A stretch of 64,000 nt of DNA from Medicago truncatula (lineage: Eukaryota; Streptophyta; Magnoliopsida; Fabales; Fabaceae), in assembly GCF_003473485.1 (NCBI RefSeq), contig NC_053046.1, positions 32,751,332 through 32,815,331 on the forward strand. The letters run 5' to 3'. Made by a program: the position numbers and the translations under genes. The notes under the pieces were generated by a model. That model worked only from the letters and a program-made list of their open reading frames with translations, was not told the origin of the DNA and ran no database searches. Shown here one piece after another: positions 42,742 through 53,078 of the stretch; positions within the stretch are counted from its first letter, which is position 1, and the number at the start of each line of letters is the position of its first letter.

Positions 42742-43030
42742 AAAGCATTCCTATTTTTTCACTCTGCAAGAAGTATAATAACCAAATCCATTATTAAGAT
42801 GCTGAGTATGGTGTTGATACATAACAACAACTTCCTCATCGACCACCACACGAGAATCGGTAGTAGTTACCACCAGTTCTACCTTGCTCCTGCAACCACC
42901 CAATCCGGCCTCCTCTTGAAACCTGCTCGAAATAAACTCAATCATGTCATCCCTTTCAACAAGGTCACGCTCCAACTTCTCCACTCACTCCTTGGAATGT
43001 GTTCGGTCTCGTTTCTTCAACTGAGGATGT
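42742..43030 (-). pseudogene. Possible captured gene fragment, function unknown
   Basis: Leftward translation reads LKKRDRTHSKE, a stop, then VEKLERDLVERDDMIEFISS, GGCRSKVELVVTTTD, RVVVDEEVVVMYQHH and a terminal FGYYTSCRVKK. It is more balanced in composition than the surrounding DNA and looks protein-like (amphipathic helix then strand-like segments). I do not recognise the family. Its place between terminal inverted repeats recalls gene capture by Mutator-like elements. Confidence 0.4.
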
Positions 43031-43051
43031 GTTATGTTAACCACTGTTAGT

Positions 43052-44280
43052 CAGTGCCGGAGCCAGGAAATTTATGGAGTCCGAACAAAAAATTTATCGC
43101 AAATTCACATGTGACATAGTATATCAACAGTCATAAATCGTAACTTTTTATTTATTTTAATTTTAATTAAAAAAATCGATATAAAATAGGTTTATCATTT
43201 TGTCAAAAGTACAATTTAAAATAGGATAATTAATTGAAGTTGACCATGTAATATACGTGAAGTCTGAAAATTGGCCCTGTAATTAAATAACATGTACTCT
43301 GACCATGTAATTCGAGATTTTGATTATTTATAATCCTGTAATATACGCGAAGTCCAAAAAAACAACCGAGAGATTGAATTTTTTCATGATTTGTTAGATG
43401 CGAGTTAAGAACGTTAAAATATGGCTTTACACAAAAAAATTATAAATTTTCGACAAACAACAAATTAATTATGAATTTTTAAAATGTCAAAAGCTCAAAA
43501 AACAAAACAACAGAAATCTCGACCTATAAATCGAATTTTGAGCTCATTATTTGCAGAGACATCTATAAAAATACATAAAAAAGGATCTGTAAAGTTTCAT
43601 AGCATTTCGAAGTTGTTTAAATTTATTTTGATTTTTCAACCAAAACGTGCAAAATTGAAATTTTGTTCCGCGTAAGCGTATACTCACAAGTCAAATTTAG
43701 TTCCCTAATTTTGTAGGCATGACTAGAACATGATAAGAACCATCACAATGAAATTATGTAGTCTTTAAACAAGATACAAATTAATTATAAATTGTTTAAG
43801 AAATTCATAATTATGAGGGAATAAAAATTCATAATTAATTTATCCCTGGTCGAAGAAATTTAATATTTTATGTAAAGCTATAATTTAATGTGCTAAACAT
43901 GCATGAAAAAAATAATGAAAAAATTCAACATGTAGGTCACATTTTTAGACTACACGTATATTACAGGGTGGTCAAAAATAAGAAGAAATTCAAGTTACAA
44001 TGCTAGAATATATGTTTTGTATTTTTAAGGGTCATTTTTCAGATATAATGTATATTACATGGTCAATTTGAACAATTAACCCGTTAAAATAAGAGATGAA
44101 CTCATCAATAGTGTGCTAAATAAAATTTCGAGACCTATTTGCGTGCGAGAATTTTCAGATTGCCCAAATTTTTCTTTTTGTAAGTGTGTTAATTGGCTTT
44201 TGGGTTGGGTCTAATGTGCAAAAATTATCGATCGAGCCCGGGCAATCGCCCGGGGTCGCCGGGCGGTGAAACCGCCCCTG
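43052..44280. mobile_element. hAT-like non-autonomous element nested in the outer element
   Basis: The left end reads CAGTGCCGGAGCCAGG and the right end in reverse complement CAGGGGCGGTTTCACC. The flanking octamers CTGTTAGT (43044-43051) and CCGTTAAT (44281-44288) agree at six of eight positions, fitting a decayed 8-bp duplication. A GC-rich hairpin-prone segment (GCCCGGGC, GCCGGGCGG) lies inside the right end. No transposase frame was seen. Confidence 0.55.
43212..44096. mobile_element. Inner palindromic element
   Basis: The left arm has AATTAATTGAAGTTGACCAT and GTAATATACGTGAAGTCTGA; the right arm in reverse complement has GTTAATTGTTCAAATTGACC and ATGTAATATACATTATATCTG. Further CCTGTAATATACGCG text occurs twice on the left and once inverted on the right. 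It is the third level of nesting. Confidence 0.5.
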
Positions 44281-44484
44281 CCGTTAATGTTGAGGGGTGT
44301 ATCCTGTCACTTACTAAACAAATAAGGGAGGTATGTGTTTGTTTTGAAAATAGAGCGGAGGTGTGTGTCATTTAGGCAAACTTGAAGGGGGGTCGATGTA
44401 ATTTTCTCTTTTTTTTTTAGGGAACTATTGGTTCATAATTATTAAACTCTTTTATAACTGTATATATATAATTATTGTTGTGAA

Positions 44485-45110
44485 TTAGTAAAACCAATCT
44501 TGGTATGGAGTCATGTTCGATGTCACACCTGAATCTATTGTCCATACATCGTTGAGTCGTCTCTCGCCTTTATAACTAGTTGTTGCTTTGATATCATTGA
44601 TTTCATTATCATCTGAGGTACTTGCAACACATCCTTCAGATGTTAAAGCTTCAAAACTCTTCTCTCCATTTTTATTATCATTCCAACACTCATTGTTTAA
44701 GTGACCTCTTATACCATAGTTATAGCATTTGAGATTCATTTTTCTTCCAATTTTTGACCTACCAAGATATTGACTCCCTTTGGGGTCACGTTCCGTTTAT
44801 ATGCCTCTCGTCATCGTTAAAGCCTCTGCTTTCTTTGAACTCTTCGACCTTTCTTCCTTATTCTTACATCTAGATTCTTCTTCAAGAATTGCCTCAACGT
44901 CATCATATCATCTATATTATTATTTGTAATGTTGATGATGAGTTGATCATACGAATCTTGTAAACTCAAGTTATGATATGATATTGATCATCCGTCATTT
45001 TCTAAAGTAAACCTAAGATATTGAAATTGTGTAATGATATGATCTCCAACTTTCAGATCTACGTTAGGAATGTGTCGCCTCATGCTATAATTATAGTTCA
45101 TATACTCTTA
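44485..45110 (-). pseudogene. copia gag/protease fragment
   Basis: Leftward translation has UBN2-like text near 45060-44900, a zinc knuckle CYNYGIRGHLNNEC (44725-44685, CX2 spacing altered at CYNYG) and the protease start VWTIDSGVTSNMTPYQDWF (44540-44485), where DSG is the catalytic triplet. Several frame breaks separate the parts. The element ends abruptly at about 44480. Confidence 0.7.
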
Positions 45111-45119
45111 CTTGCTTAT

Positions 45120-45870
45120 ACTCAAGAGAAAACCTTATATTTCTAAAACTTGTCTTCAAGTCTCCAACCTCGCATTCAATTCTTCTTTCGACTCTCCAAG
45201 TAAGACTATCTCATCTGCAAAAAGCATGCATCTTGGTGCTCGTTTCTTGGATTTGTTTTGTAAGTACATCCAAAATTAAGGTGAAAAGATAAGGACGTAG
45301 TGTTGAACCTTGGTACAATCCTATTGTTAAGGGGAAATCTTCGGTGTCTCCTTCTGGTGTCCTCACAGTAGTCGAGACCCCATCATACATATCCTTTATA
45401 ACTCGAATATAGGCCACCCTAACACCTTTCTTCTCTAGGTCTTTCATCAAAATCTTTCTAGACAATTTATCATATGTCTTCTCCAAATCAATAAAAACTA
45501 AGTGCACGTACATTTGTTTTATTCGGTACCGTTCCATTATACGTTGTAATAAGTATATTGCTTCTGTGTCGACCTCCTAGACGAAAAACCGAATTGTTTT
45601 TCACTAACTTGAGTCTCTCTTTTTAGTCTCTCTTCAATCACTCTTTTCCATATTATTTGCGCAATTTTGTATATCCCCCTTGTTTTTAAAGATTGGCACT
45701 AAAGCGCTTCTTCTCCATTTATCCGACATTTTCTTTGATATCATAATCTCGTTGTAAAGCTTGGTGAGCCACCCAATATCTCTATCTCATAGATTGTTCC
45801 ACACTTCAATATGTATGCCGAATGTTGAAAACCTCTTAAATCAATCTAATTTTTATGAATGCTATAACTG
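45120..45870 (-). pseudogene. LINE (RTE-like) reverse-transcriptase fragment
   Basis: The open part (45537-45211) reads VHLVFIDLEKTYDKLSRKIL, MYDGVSTTVRTPEGDTEDF, IGLYQGSTLRPYLFTLILD and MHAFCR where active copies have FADD. The first catalytic Asp (FIDLEKTYD) is present; the second pair is lost. Upstream pieces in other frames include SDKWRRSALVPIFKNKGD. It is a dead fragment. Confidence 0.75.
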
Positions 45871-46288
45871 TATTTGGAAGATGCACCTTTGTGTTGGACA
45901 AAATACGCTTAAGTTTTAAGTTAAAAATAAATAAATTGGGGGTAGGAAACTAATTTTGTTTTTGTTTCCTCTAACTTCTCCCTCTTCCTCAACACGCTCT
46001 AACTTCTCCCTCTTCCTCAGCATGTACTGATTAATAAGTTGGGGCAAACCTACGCGACACAAGGCGCCTATGAATATGAAGTATAATAAGTTGGATATTT
46101 ATCTCAACCCAAATTAAAACATGTTACCGGTTGAAAAAACCGTCTCAAAAAGTATCACATCCAATCAGGCATCTTAGGCCGGTGTTGAAAACCTGATAAA
46201 AATCTATTTCCTGTTTTAGTGAATACATCAAAGCAACTTTGTATTTCAATTACACAATAAATAAATACACACACAATAGCATGCCGCT
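45871..46288. other. 3' flank of the Exo70-fusion gene, no gene recognised
   Basis: It contains a short tandem duplication of CTAACTTCTCCCTCTTCCTC at 45970-46020 and otherwise nothing assignable. Confidence 0.4.
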
Positions 46289-48433
46289 TTAACCTCGTTT
46301 TCGGCCACAACTTGATGGACGGTATATCTTAAACATATTGTTGAGTATTGCTTTAATATCTTTCGTTTCATACTCAATGTATCCATCAGGGGGCTTTTTA
46401 ACTTCCAGTTTTAGAACAATATGTAACTTCCGAATGAAGTTTGTATAAGCTGGCAACAAGTTTTCCCCAAGGTAAACTATTATTTCTTCCTTTAACGTTT
46501 CGTCCATGATAAACCACAAGGATTGAGCTTTGCATATTTCATTAAACAGTTTGTTGAAAGATTTGAGCTGCTTCTTCATTGACTTCCCAACCATATTAGG
46601 ATGCACTAATAGATTGTTGTCCAGCCTTAGAAATTCCAGCACCTTACCCCACGAGCTTCTGATATATTCCTCAAAGTTGTATCGTAATTTCGCGCTGTGT
46701 CTTTGCAACATACCATCCCCTAAAAGAGTTCCTAATTCATTTTCCATCGTCTTTATAATTATGTACCTGCTGCTATTCATTAAGTAAACATAACCCAAAG
46801 TAGGGTCATTAAAGATATTGAACATAGCTTCCAACTTACTCTCCAACACCTCCATAATCCGTTCCATCTGCAGTGAAGAAGAAGAAGAAGAAGAAGAAGA
46901 AGAAGAAGAAGAAGAGGGTACAGTATCATCATGCTTGGTGTATTCCAGCAACACATGTCCATGATCTTCAAACACCTGCTCTAATATCTCACGATAGTCA
47001 CATATCCAGGTTAGGAAATTCATGACGAAACGGACAAGGGGGTGAAGCTGGCCACCAAAAAATGGCGCGTTCCCGGGACCTTTGCTGCGAATTGTATTTT
47101 CAAACTCCCTTAAAGTGCCCACTATTGTTTCTCCCAATTTCTTTAAAACTGTGTTTAATTCATTCCTTAGTGACACACTGTATTGATCACAAAACAGAGA
47201 CTCGAAATTCGGAATTAGGTCATGCAATGTTTCATACATGTCGAGCATTCTAAACAACAGTGTCGTATTGCTTTGATCATTCGCTATGACATTGGGAAAA
47301 TTCAGCAATCGAATGGTGAATTCCCTACAAACATCTGTAAAAGATATATCGGAGATGGCAGAGAACTCAAAGAAAACAATATCGCAGAGTTGCCGCTCGG
47401 TGGGAAACAATATCTTGAATGCAACCTTGAAAGCCTTAATCCATCTTTTGATACGTAGTCCGAGATCTTCCATGTTAACATCCTTGATAGTAAGATTATC
47501 TGAATTTAAGAATTGTTTTACCAGGCACTCCTCTAAGCATTCCCTCCGGCAACTGCTATACACAATTAAGCACTCCTTGTTGAAACCAGAGTTTAACATC
47601 AATTTTACAGTTTCCTGAAGGTTGTTGACCGTTTCCAGCGACAGCGCTTCCAACATGAGCGTTCCTTCCAAGCTACATTCGGATAACATCGACGGTGCAT
47701 TGTCAAAATATTCCTTTTCCTGCTCCAAAAGCATGTCGACGATATGCAAATTTTCCAGCTGAAGCGCCTTCATACTGGTCCTGAGCTGTTCCATCAGGCT
47801 GCTAGCGATGTCATTACTAGCTAAGTCTAGAGAAATGACATGAAGAACTACTGAATTTTCATCTTGGATTTCGGGGCACTCGTTTTCTGGTCCAACATCT
47901 ATGGGAGTTGAAGGAAAGTAAGAACGAATAATAATAAGGGAATAACTGAAACCAGCTCCAACAATGAATAACTGCAATTTAATCTTCATTAGTTGTACAA
48001 TTAAACATCCGAGAAAAAAGTAAAGAAGATCCACCTCAAATCCGCACTGAGTTTGCCGCGACAAACTGAGCGACATGATAGCAAAGGAAGCACTTGAAAT
48101 GAGGCTATATGCATCTGGTTTCCCATTAATCATTTTATCGGAGAAAAAGGAATACACCGAGGTGGTGGTTAAAACCAAAAATGCGAATTGAACTTGAAAC
48201 CTGAAACATCTGGAGTGGTTCCATATCATTGCTAGTAAAATCAGAAAGCAAATGATGAGACAGAAAACACCGTAAAGGAATATCTTCAACCAATTCCAAT
48301 TTCCAAATAGATGGATAAAGGAAGAACTGAGAGCATAACAAAGCAATCCAACAACAGCTGAAGTGAAGCCAATAAATGTCCATACCTTTGTATGCATCAA
48401 GCATCTCCCAATTTGGATTATAATATGCTTCAT
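46289..48433 (-). CDS. Exo70J-like protein: membrane module fused to Exo70 domain, second intact copy
   Basis: One open frame of 714 codons starting MKHIIIQIGRCLMHTKVW. Residues 17-170 form the hydrophobic module (SSSFIHLFGNWNWLK, GKPDAYSLIS, QCGFEVDLLYFFLG). The linker carries EIQDENSVVLHV, then the helix LHIVDMLLEQEKE, LQETVKLMLNSGF and CRRECLEECL. The Exo70 part runs from about residue 335: WIKAFKVAFKILFPTERQLC, FRMLDMYETLHDLIPNF, KKLGETIVGTL, LHPLVRFVMNFLTWI, SSWGKVLEFLRL and YLGENLLPAYTNFIRK. A run of 14 serines near residues 506-519 lies in the loop after the LEQVFEDHG helix and is absent from the other copy. A role as exocyst-related vesicle tethering at an internal membrane is inferred from the family. 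Confidence 0.88.
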   Translation of the reverse strand: MKHIIIQIGRCLMHTKVWTFIGFTSAVVGLLCYALSSSFIHLFGNWNWLKIFLYGVFCLIICFLILLAMIWNHSRCFRFQVQFAFLVLTTTSVYSFFSDKMINGKPDAYSLISSASFAIMSLSLSRQTQCGFEVDLLYFFLGCLIVQLMKIKLQLFIVGAGFSYSLIIIRSYFPSTPIDVGPENECPEIQDENSVVLHVISLDLASNDIASSLMEQLRTSMKALQLENLHIVDMLLEQEKEYFDNAPSMLSECSLEGTLMLEALSLETVNNLQETVKLMLNSGFNKECLIVYSSCRRECLEECLVKQFLNSDNLTIKDVNMEDLGLRIKRWIKAFKVAFKILFPTERQLCDIVFFEFSAISDISFTDVCREFTIRLLNFPNVIANDQSNTTLLFRMLDMYETLHDLIPNFESLFCDQYSVSLRNELNTVLKKLGETIVGTLREFENTIRSKGPGNAPFFGGQLHPLVRFVMNFLTWICDYREILEQVFEDHGHVLLEYTKHDDTVPSSSSSSSSSSSSSSLQMERIMEVLESKLEAMFNIFNDPTLGYVYLMNSSRYIIIKTMENELGTLLGDGMLQRHSAKLRYNFEEYIRSSWGKVLEFLRLDNNLLVHPNMVGKSMKKQLKSFNKLFNEICKAQSLWFIMDETLKEEIIVYLGENLLPAYTNFIRKLHIVLKLEVKKPPDGYIEYETKDIKAILNNMFKIYRPSSCGRKRG
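46868..46914 (-). repeat. Trinucleotide repeat encoding polyserine
   Basis: About 14-15 uninterrupted GAA units on the plus strand inside the coding region of the Exo70 fusion; unit length is a multiple of three, so length changes keep the frame. Confidence 0.95.
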
Positions 48434-48850
48434 GTTCTCTCTTAAGTGTGTTTAAAGTTGAAAGTACTTTCACAGACATATATACGGAGATGTGAACAAT
48501 TTGGCTTTTTGTTTGGTTAAGACGAAGCTATCCTCTTATTTCCGATGAAATTTCGAGGAAACGGACCAAAAAGCTATTTAAATATTTTTTTAGACGTGTG
48601 AAAGCGCTATTTAAATAAAAGAAATGAGTAATGGTAGTAGGAGTTGACTAATGGAAATTAGGACAACACAGGTAGGTTATTGTCAAAACAAATGGAAAAC
48701 TAGGACGGCGGTCCTAATAGTCTCTTACCTCCTATTAAATAATAAACATCTATATTGACGTGTAGACATTGAGAGAAAAAAACATAAGATGTATATGAGA
48801 TAAATTATCGATATAATTGAATTGAGACATATGAGATATTTGTTGGGATC
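48434..48850. promoter_or_regulatory. Upstream region of the second Exo70 fusion
   Basis: No WRKY-type copy is found divergently here, unlike at the other Exo70 fusions. Retrotransposon LTR sequence begins at about 48851 and may have removed it. Confidence 0.4.
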
Positions 48851-49135
48851 AGAGTACGCAATGTGGAAGCTTAAATTATCTCTTTTTATGAAACTTGAAC
48901 AATTGAATTTACCAGCTTAACCAACAACAAAAATAAAAAGAAGTAAAAACTATAAGTGAGAACACCAGAATTTTAAAGTGGAAAACTACTCTCAATGTGA
49001 GAGAATAAAAACCACGGGACCAAGAGAATAAAAACTACCATTAAATTGTAGAGACCTCTGATATATAATCAAGTTCTCTCTACAATAAGCTCCAATTTTT
49101 CTCAAAAGTGACCTCCATTATCTGTGCTCTAGGGG
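48851..49135 (-). mobile_element. copia LTR fragment
   Basis: On the minus strand the text GGTCCCGTGGTTTTTATTCT with GAGAGTAGTTTTCCACTTTA is the leader-type segment typical of copia LTRs. The left end is TGTTGGGATCAGAG. With coding fragments of the same orientation at higher coordinates it is taken as the 3' LTR of that relic. Confidence 0.55.
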
Positions 49136-50960
49136 TGGGCAAAAATAACCAAAAACCAATTTGAACCGGTTAACCGAACCGAACCGAACCGTATCAAAAT
49201 TAACTGAACCATTTAACCAATTCTCGAACCGAACCATTATTTTGAAAACAGTTCACTAACCGAACTGAACCATTAGTAACCACAATTATCCGAACCGAAC
49301 CAAACCAAACCATTAACCATATCTATTTTAAAAACAGTTTATTTAAAACAACTTATTTTAAAAAACAGCTTATTCAAAACAACTTGTTTTATGAAAATAA
49401 CTTATTTAAAAAATAAGAAAACTTATTCAAAATAGCTTATTATAAAAACAACTTATTCAAAACTGCTTATTTTAAAAAACTGCTTATTCAAAACAGTTTA
49501 TTTTAAAAAACAATTTATCCAAAACAGCTTATTATCAAAACAGCTTAAATTACACCCTCCACCAAGACACATTTTTATCAATTTATGCTTTTAAAGATCA
49601 TTGATATATAGTTTTGGATCCTCATTATCAATTATAAGACGATAAAAGACAAACAAATATTATGTCCGAAGTTCCAAAACCGACAAATGAAATGTTAAAA
49701 CTTCATTTTGTCTTCTAAAATAAAAAACTCAATACTACCTCCATCTCTAATTATAAGGTCCTTTTGAAAAAATAACGGAAATTAAGATAGTGGATATTTG
49801 TATTAAATATGTTTGTAATCACTATTGTTTTTACAATTTTATCCTTTAATAGAGAGAGTTGGTTTATGTTTTCAACATATTATTTATTGCTGATTGAAGA
49901 AAAAGATGTATAATAAATAGGGACATGTATGTAAAGAAATAATTAATGTAGTTGGAAATAGCAAAGAGGTCTTATAAAGGGACAAAAAAAATTCTCAAAA
50001 ATGTCTTATATAATTAGGGACGGAGGTAGTACAATAATAAAATATCCAAAATTAAATGACGGTGATACTGAAAGATGTGGAGAAAGGAAAATATGGAGAT
50101 ACTGAAAGATGTGGAGAAAGGAAAATATGGACAAAAGGTTCATTCAAGTTAAAAAAGGATAAAATGCAATATATAGTTATATCAGGGAAAGGAGGTGAAT
50201 GTTTTAAAATAAGTTGAGAGCAAAGTGTACTCTAAGCTTATCACAAAGAGAAGAGCTTGTATTTGCTTTGATCCCCAAAAACTTCTACCTATGCAAATTG
50301 ACCGGAAATAGCAAGTGACAATTTTGGCTAAGTGAACTCATTAGAAAGTTGACAACCACGGGGACCAACAAGTTTTACCGATAATAAACATGAAAAATGC
50401 TAGGAAAAAAATTAACCAACGCTTTATATATGAGTACAATAATTATTTAGATTTAAACATATAAATCGTTTTACTGATTAAAATAAGCTGTTTTAAAATA
50501 AGTTGTTTTGAAGAAGTTGTTTTGCATAAAATAAGCTATTTTGAATAAACTGTTTTTAAAATAAGATCGTAATAAATTGTTTTTCATAAAATAAACTTTT
50601 TTGAATAAGCTGTTTTTAAAAATAAGTTGTTTTGCAAAAAATAAGTTGTTTTAAAATAAGCTGTTTTGAATAAGTTGTTTTTTAAAATAAAAAGTTTTGT
50701 ATAAAATAAGCTGTTTTTTTTTTAAAAAAAAGACATCGTAATAAGTTGTTTTGCAAAAGATAAGTTGTTTTGAAGAAATAAACTATTCTAGCTTTTAATT
50801 TTAATTTGTTATTTTTTTTAATAAAAATGATTTGGTTAATAGGTAAGCAAATGGTTAACAGAACCATAACTTTGGTTCAGTTTGGTTACTTCCAAACTTT
50901 AAACAGTTCAGTTCAGTTTTTCCGAACCATTTCAGCAATATGGTTTGGTTCAACTTCTTC
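49136..50960. mobile_element. hAT-like miniature element with mirrored short-repeat arrays
   Basis: It starts TAGGGGTGGGCAAAAATAAC and has an AACCGAACCGAACC-rich left end mirrored by TGGTTCAGTTTGGTT text at 50870-50950. Inside, arrays of AAACAGCTTATTTTAAAA-like units (49325-49560) face arrays of the inverse (AAAATAAGCTGTTTTGAA, 50480-50790). Near 50058 a 34-bp unit with GATACTGAAAGATGTGGAGA is duplicated in tandem. The right terminus is missing, so no target duplication can be shown. Confidence 0.5.
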
Positions 50961-50963
50961 CCA

Positions 50964-51787
50964 GTTTCGCGTTCAACTGAGACCTTAAATTTCCTAAACA
51001 TGCTCAAAACATCATTTTTACTCTTCAAGGCGTAAACTCAAGTCTTTCTTCAATGGTCATCAATAAAACTCAGAAAGTATGTGCTTCCCCCAATTGTTCC
51101 TGTCTTCATAGGACCGAATAAATGACAATGCACCAAATCAAGAATTGTTGGTCTTTTAGGTGAGTGAAACTCAAAAGAAACTTTGCTTTTCTTCTCAACA
51201 ATACAGTGATCACATTTCTTCAAGTGTGGATTACTCATGTCAGACAACACATTACTCTTGCATAGCTTAACCATGTCTTTCTCAATCATGTGACACAACC
51301 TCTTATGCCATAACTCAACTTTCTCAGTTGATTCAACCATATGCACCTCTTTAATTATTTTTACATGTGTCAAATAAAGCTTAGAACATTTCGTACCTCT
51401 CGCAACAATCATAGATCCCTAGGAAATTTTCCAAGAATCTCGCAAGAACAAGCTGTCATAACCTTCATCGCATAGTTTAGCCACAGAAAGCAAATTCAAT
51501 TGGATATCCAAAACATGCTTCTCATCCTTGAGAGTTAACTTTGCCCCATTGGACATCTCCAAATTAACATCCTCATGGCCAACACACTTTAACACACCTT
51601 CATGAGCCAACTTCACATCACCAAATTCACCTGAAGTATATGAGGAAAAAACATCTCTCGTGGAAATGACATGTACTGAAATACCACTATCAATCACCCA
51701 ACTGGATGCACTATCAACAATATCATGCTCTTCAACAAGAAGCAGTTCATTATCATATGTCAGATTAGATCTCTCTCTAACTGGCAT
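50964..51787 (-). pseudogene. copia protease and integrase fragment
   Basis: Leftward: SSWVIDSGISVHVISTRDVF (protease start with DSG), then VLDIQLNLLSVAKLCDEGYD and a stop near 51419. The next frame gives the GAG-pre-integrase segment (KLYLTHV, VELWHKRLCHMIEKDMVKL) and zinc-type integrase residues (CDHCIVEKK), followed by FGPMKTGTIGGSTYFLSFID at 51050 and remnants to GKKL. The catalytic core after the first Asp region and the reverse transcriptase are missing, cut by the element at 49136-50960. Confidence 0.75.
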
Positions 51788-52285
51788 CAGAGCCGACTAT
51801 ATTAATAGTACTTGAACAATTTGCAAAATGGTTCCTTGTGTCGAAAGTCTTCTTGACAAAGAGTGTTCAAGCGGTGGTTTCCGTTAAGTGCGGCAACGGC
51901 GGTACAAGTATAAGCGTGTGCAGATGAAAGAGCTTCCGCTTGAGGGGTGAGCATGATGAATTGATGGACTCACACTTGAGGGAGAGATTGTTGTGTGCAA
52001 GTGTGAGTTATATGTCTCACATCGGATAGAAAAGTGGAGGTTGAGCACTTTATAAGTGAGAGGACTCATAAACTCATTGCCTTGAGGTTTTTTGGTAAGA
52101 ATGTAGTGTCTCTCTCGATATGTCTCACATCGGATAGAAAAGTGGAGGTTGAGCACTTTATAAGTGAGAGGACTCATAAACTCATTGCCTTGAGGTTTTT
52201 TGGTAAGAATGTGGTGTCTCTCTCGCTTGTACGGTTGCCCTGCATGGATGTGGGTGGTCCCCCTGGCTCTCCTCGTGACCCAACA
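51783..52285 (+). mobile_element. Miniature LTR element, 5' LTR missing
   Basis: TGGCATCAGAGCC at 51787-51799 resembles the initiator-Met tRNA primer site TGGTATCAGAGCC. After about 190 noncoding bases, CTTGAGGGAGAGAT is a polypurine tract followed directly by TGTTGTGTGCAAGTGTGAG, the start of a 3' LTR that ends CGTGACCCAACA at 52285. The arrangement without coding capacity is that of terminal-repeat retrotransposons in miniature. It interrupts the copia relic. Confidence 0.6.
52014..52222 (+). repeat. Tandem duplication within the miniature element's LTR
   Basis: Two copies of about 104 bases, each with TGTCTCACATCGGATAGAAA and GAGCACTTTATAAGTGAGAG and ending GGTAAGAATGTAGTGTCTCT (second copy GTGGTG). 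The duplicated unit carries the TATA-like CACTTTATAAG, so the LTR has two possible core promoters. Confidence 0.85.
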
Positions 52286-52289
52286 ATAT

Positions 52290-52760
52290 TAAAATATTAT
52301 TTTGAACCTGCTAAGAGCCAACGAGACATGGCCAAAGTACGGTGAGAGCACAGGTTAAGTTTCGTATGGAACACCGAATTGGAGTACATTTATACCCATC
52401 TAACCGCCTCCTACAGACCCATCTAACCGTCTAGACTAATTATGAGTATTTAAAATCTCTTCAAATGAACACCACTTCTGTAATCAAATGTCAAGTCGTT
52501 GGACTTGGTTAACTCCCTAGCTTAGCGCTGCATGGACTTCCTCCAAGGTGTCAGTTTCTTCTTTACCATAAAGTATGTTATCCTTGAAGAGCTCAGAGGA
52601 TCTTGGTATAATGCACAAAGTAAGAGTAGGTCTTGTCTCCAGCCTCAATGTTCACTTAGATGTTCACCAAATCATCAAAGATTTTGTTGAACTCCATCAA
52701 TGCTCTCTTATGATTTTCTCTCCACCATCTTAAATGAGTAAAGTTTTTTGTTTCAGGAAA
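52290..52760 (-). pseudogene. copia gag fragment (UBN2-like)
   Basis: Leftward from about 52713, the text MEFNKIFDDLVNI, then YFVHYTKIL and EEVHAALS in shifted frames, follows the gag region of copia elements (the usual DEFNK-x-x-DDL and L-P-x-S-Y blocks). Stops and frame changes are frequent. It completes the order gag, protease, integrase, 3' LTR of one minus-strand relic from 52760 down to 48851. Confidence 0.6.
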
Positions 52761-53078
52761 TACCTATTACCCAACAAATTGGTAATATTTAATGACTCCA
52801 TGCGGTTGTCTCCTTTTTGACTTCTCTAAGGACTTTAAATTGCCAAGAGAGAAATTTCAGTGAAAGCTCTTGTTTAGTTCCTAAATTAGTGGAAGGTCTT
52901 TTTTGTACGTATGATTATAAGTTGCATGGAAAATCTCTCTTCCTGTTTTCTGATGAGGACCTTAACGAGATCCGTAAATTGATTAGAGGTAAATTTATTT
53001 ATTTATTTTTTTTTTTTGGTAGATGAGGTAAATTTATTTATATCTATGTTGTCATTGTTGTATACATAATATTTTGAT
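52761..53078. other. Spacer, no gene recognised
   Basis: A short open stretch on the plus strand (52817-53026) has no recognisable similarity and probably arises by chance. Confidence 0.35.

Larger units (their letters stand above)
42347..44402. mobile_element. Outer TIR element of a three-level nest
   Basis: The left end ATTACACCAACCTCC and the right end in reverse complement ATTACATCGACCCCC continue as inverted copies for about 85 bases (CTTCAAGTTT, AAATGACACACACCTCC, CTCTATTTT). A 13-base G run at 42334-42346 adjoins the left end. Inside are a possible captured gene fragment (42742-43030) and a hAT-like element (43052-44280). No transposase was recognised. Confidence 0.6.

Noticed and set aside
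44193-44375. GC-rich plus-strand frame with GNRPGSPGGETA
   Set aside because: It falls across the hAT-like element's right end and the border of the outer element; not a gene.
52817-53026. Plus-strand frame of 69 codons
   Set aside because: No similarity recognised, no neighbours on that strand, and it ends in a T-rich run.
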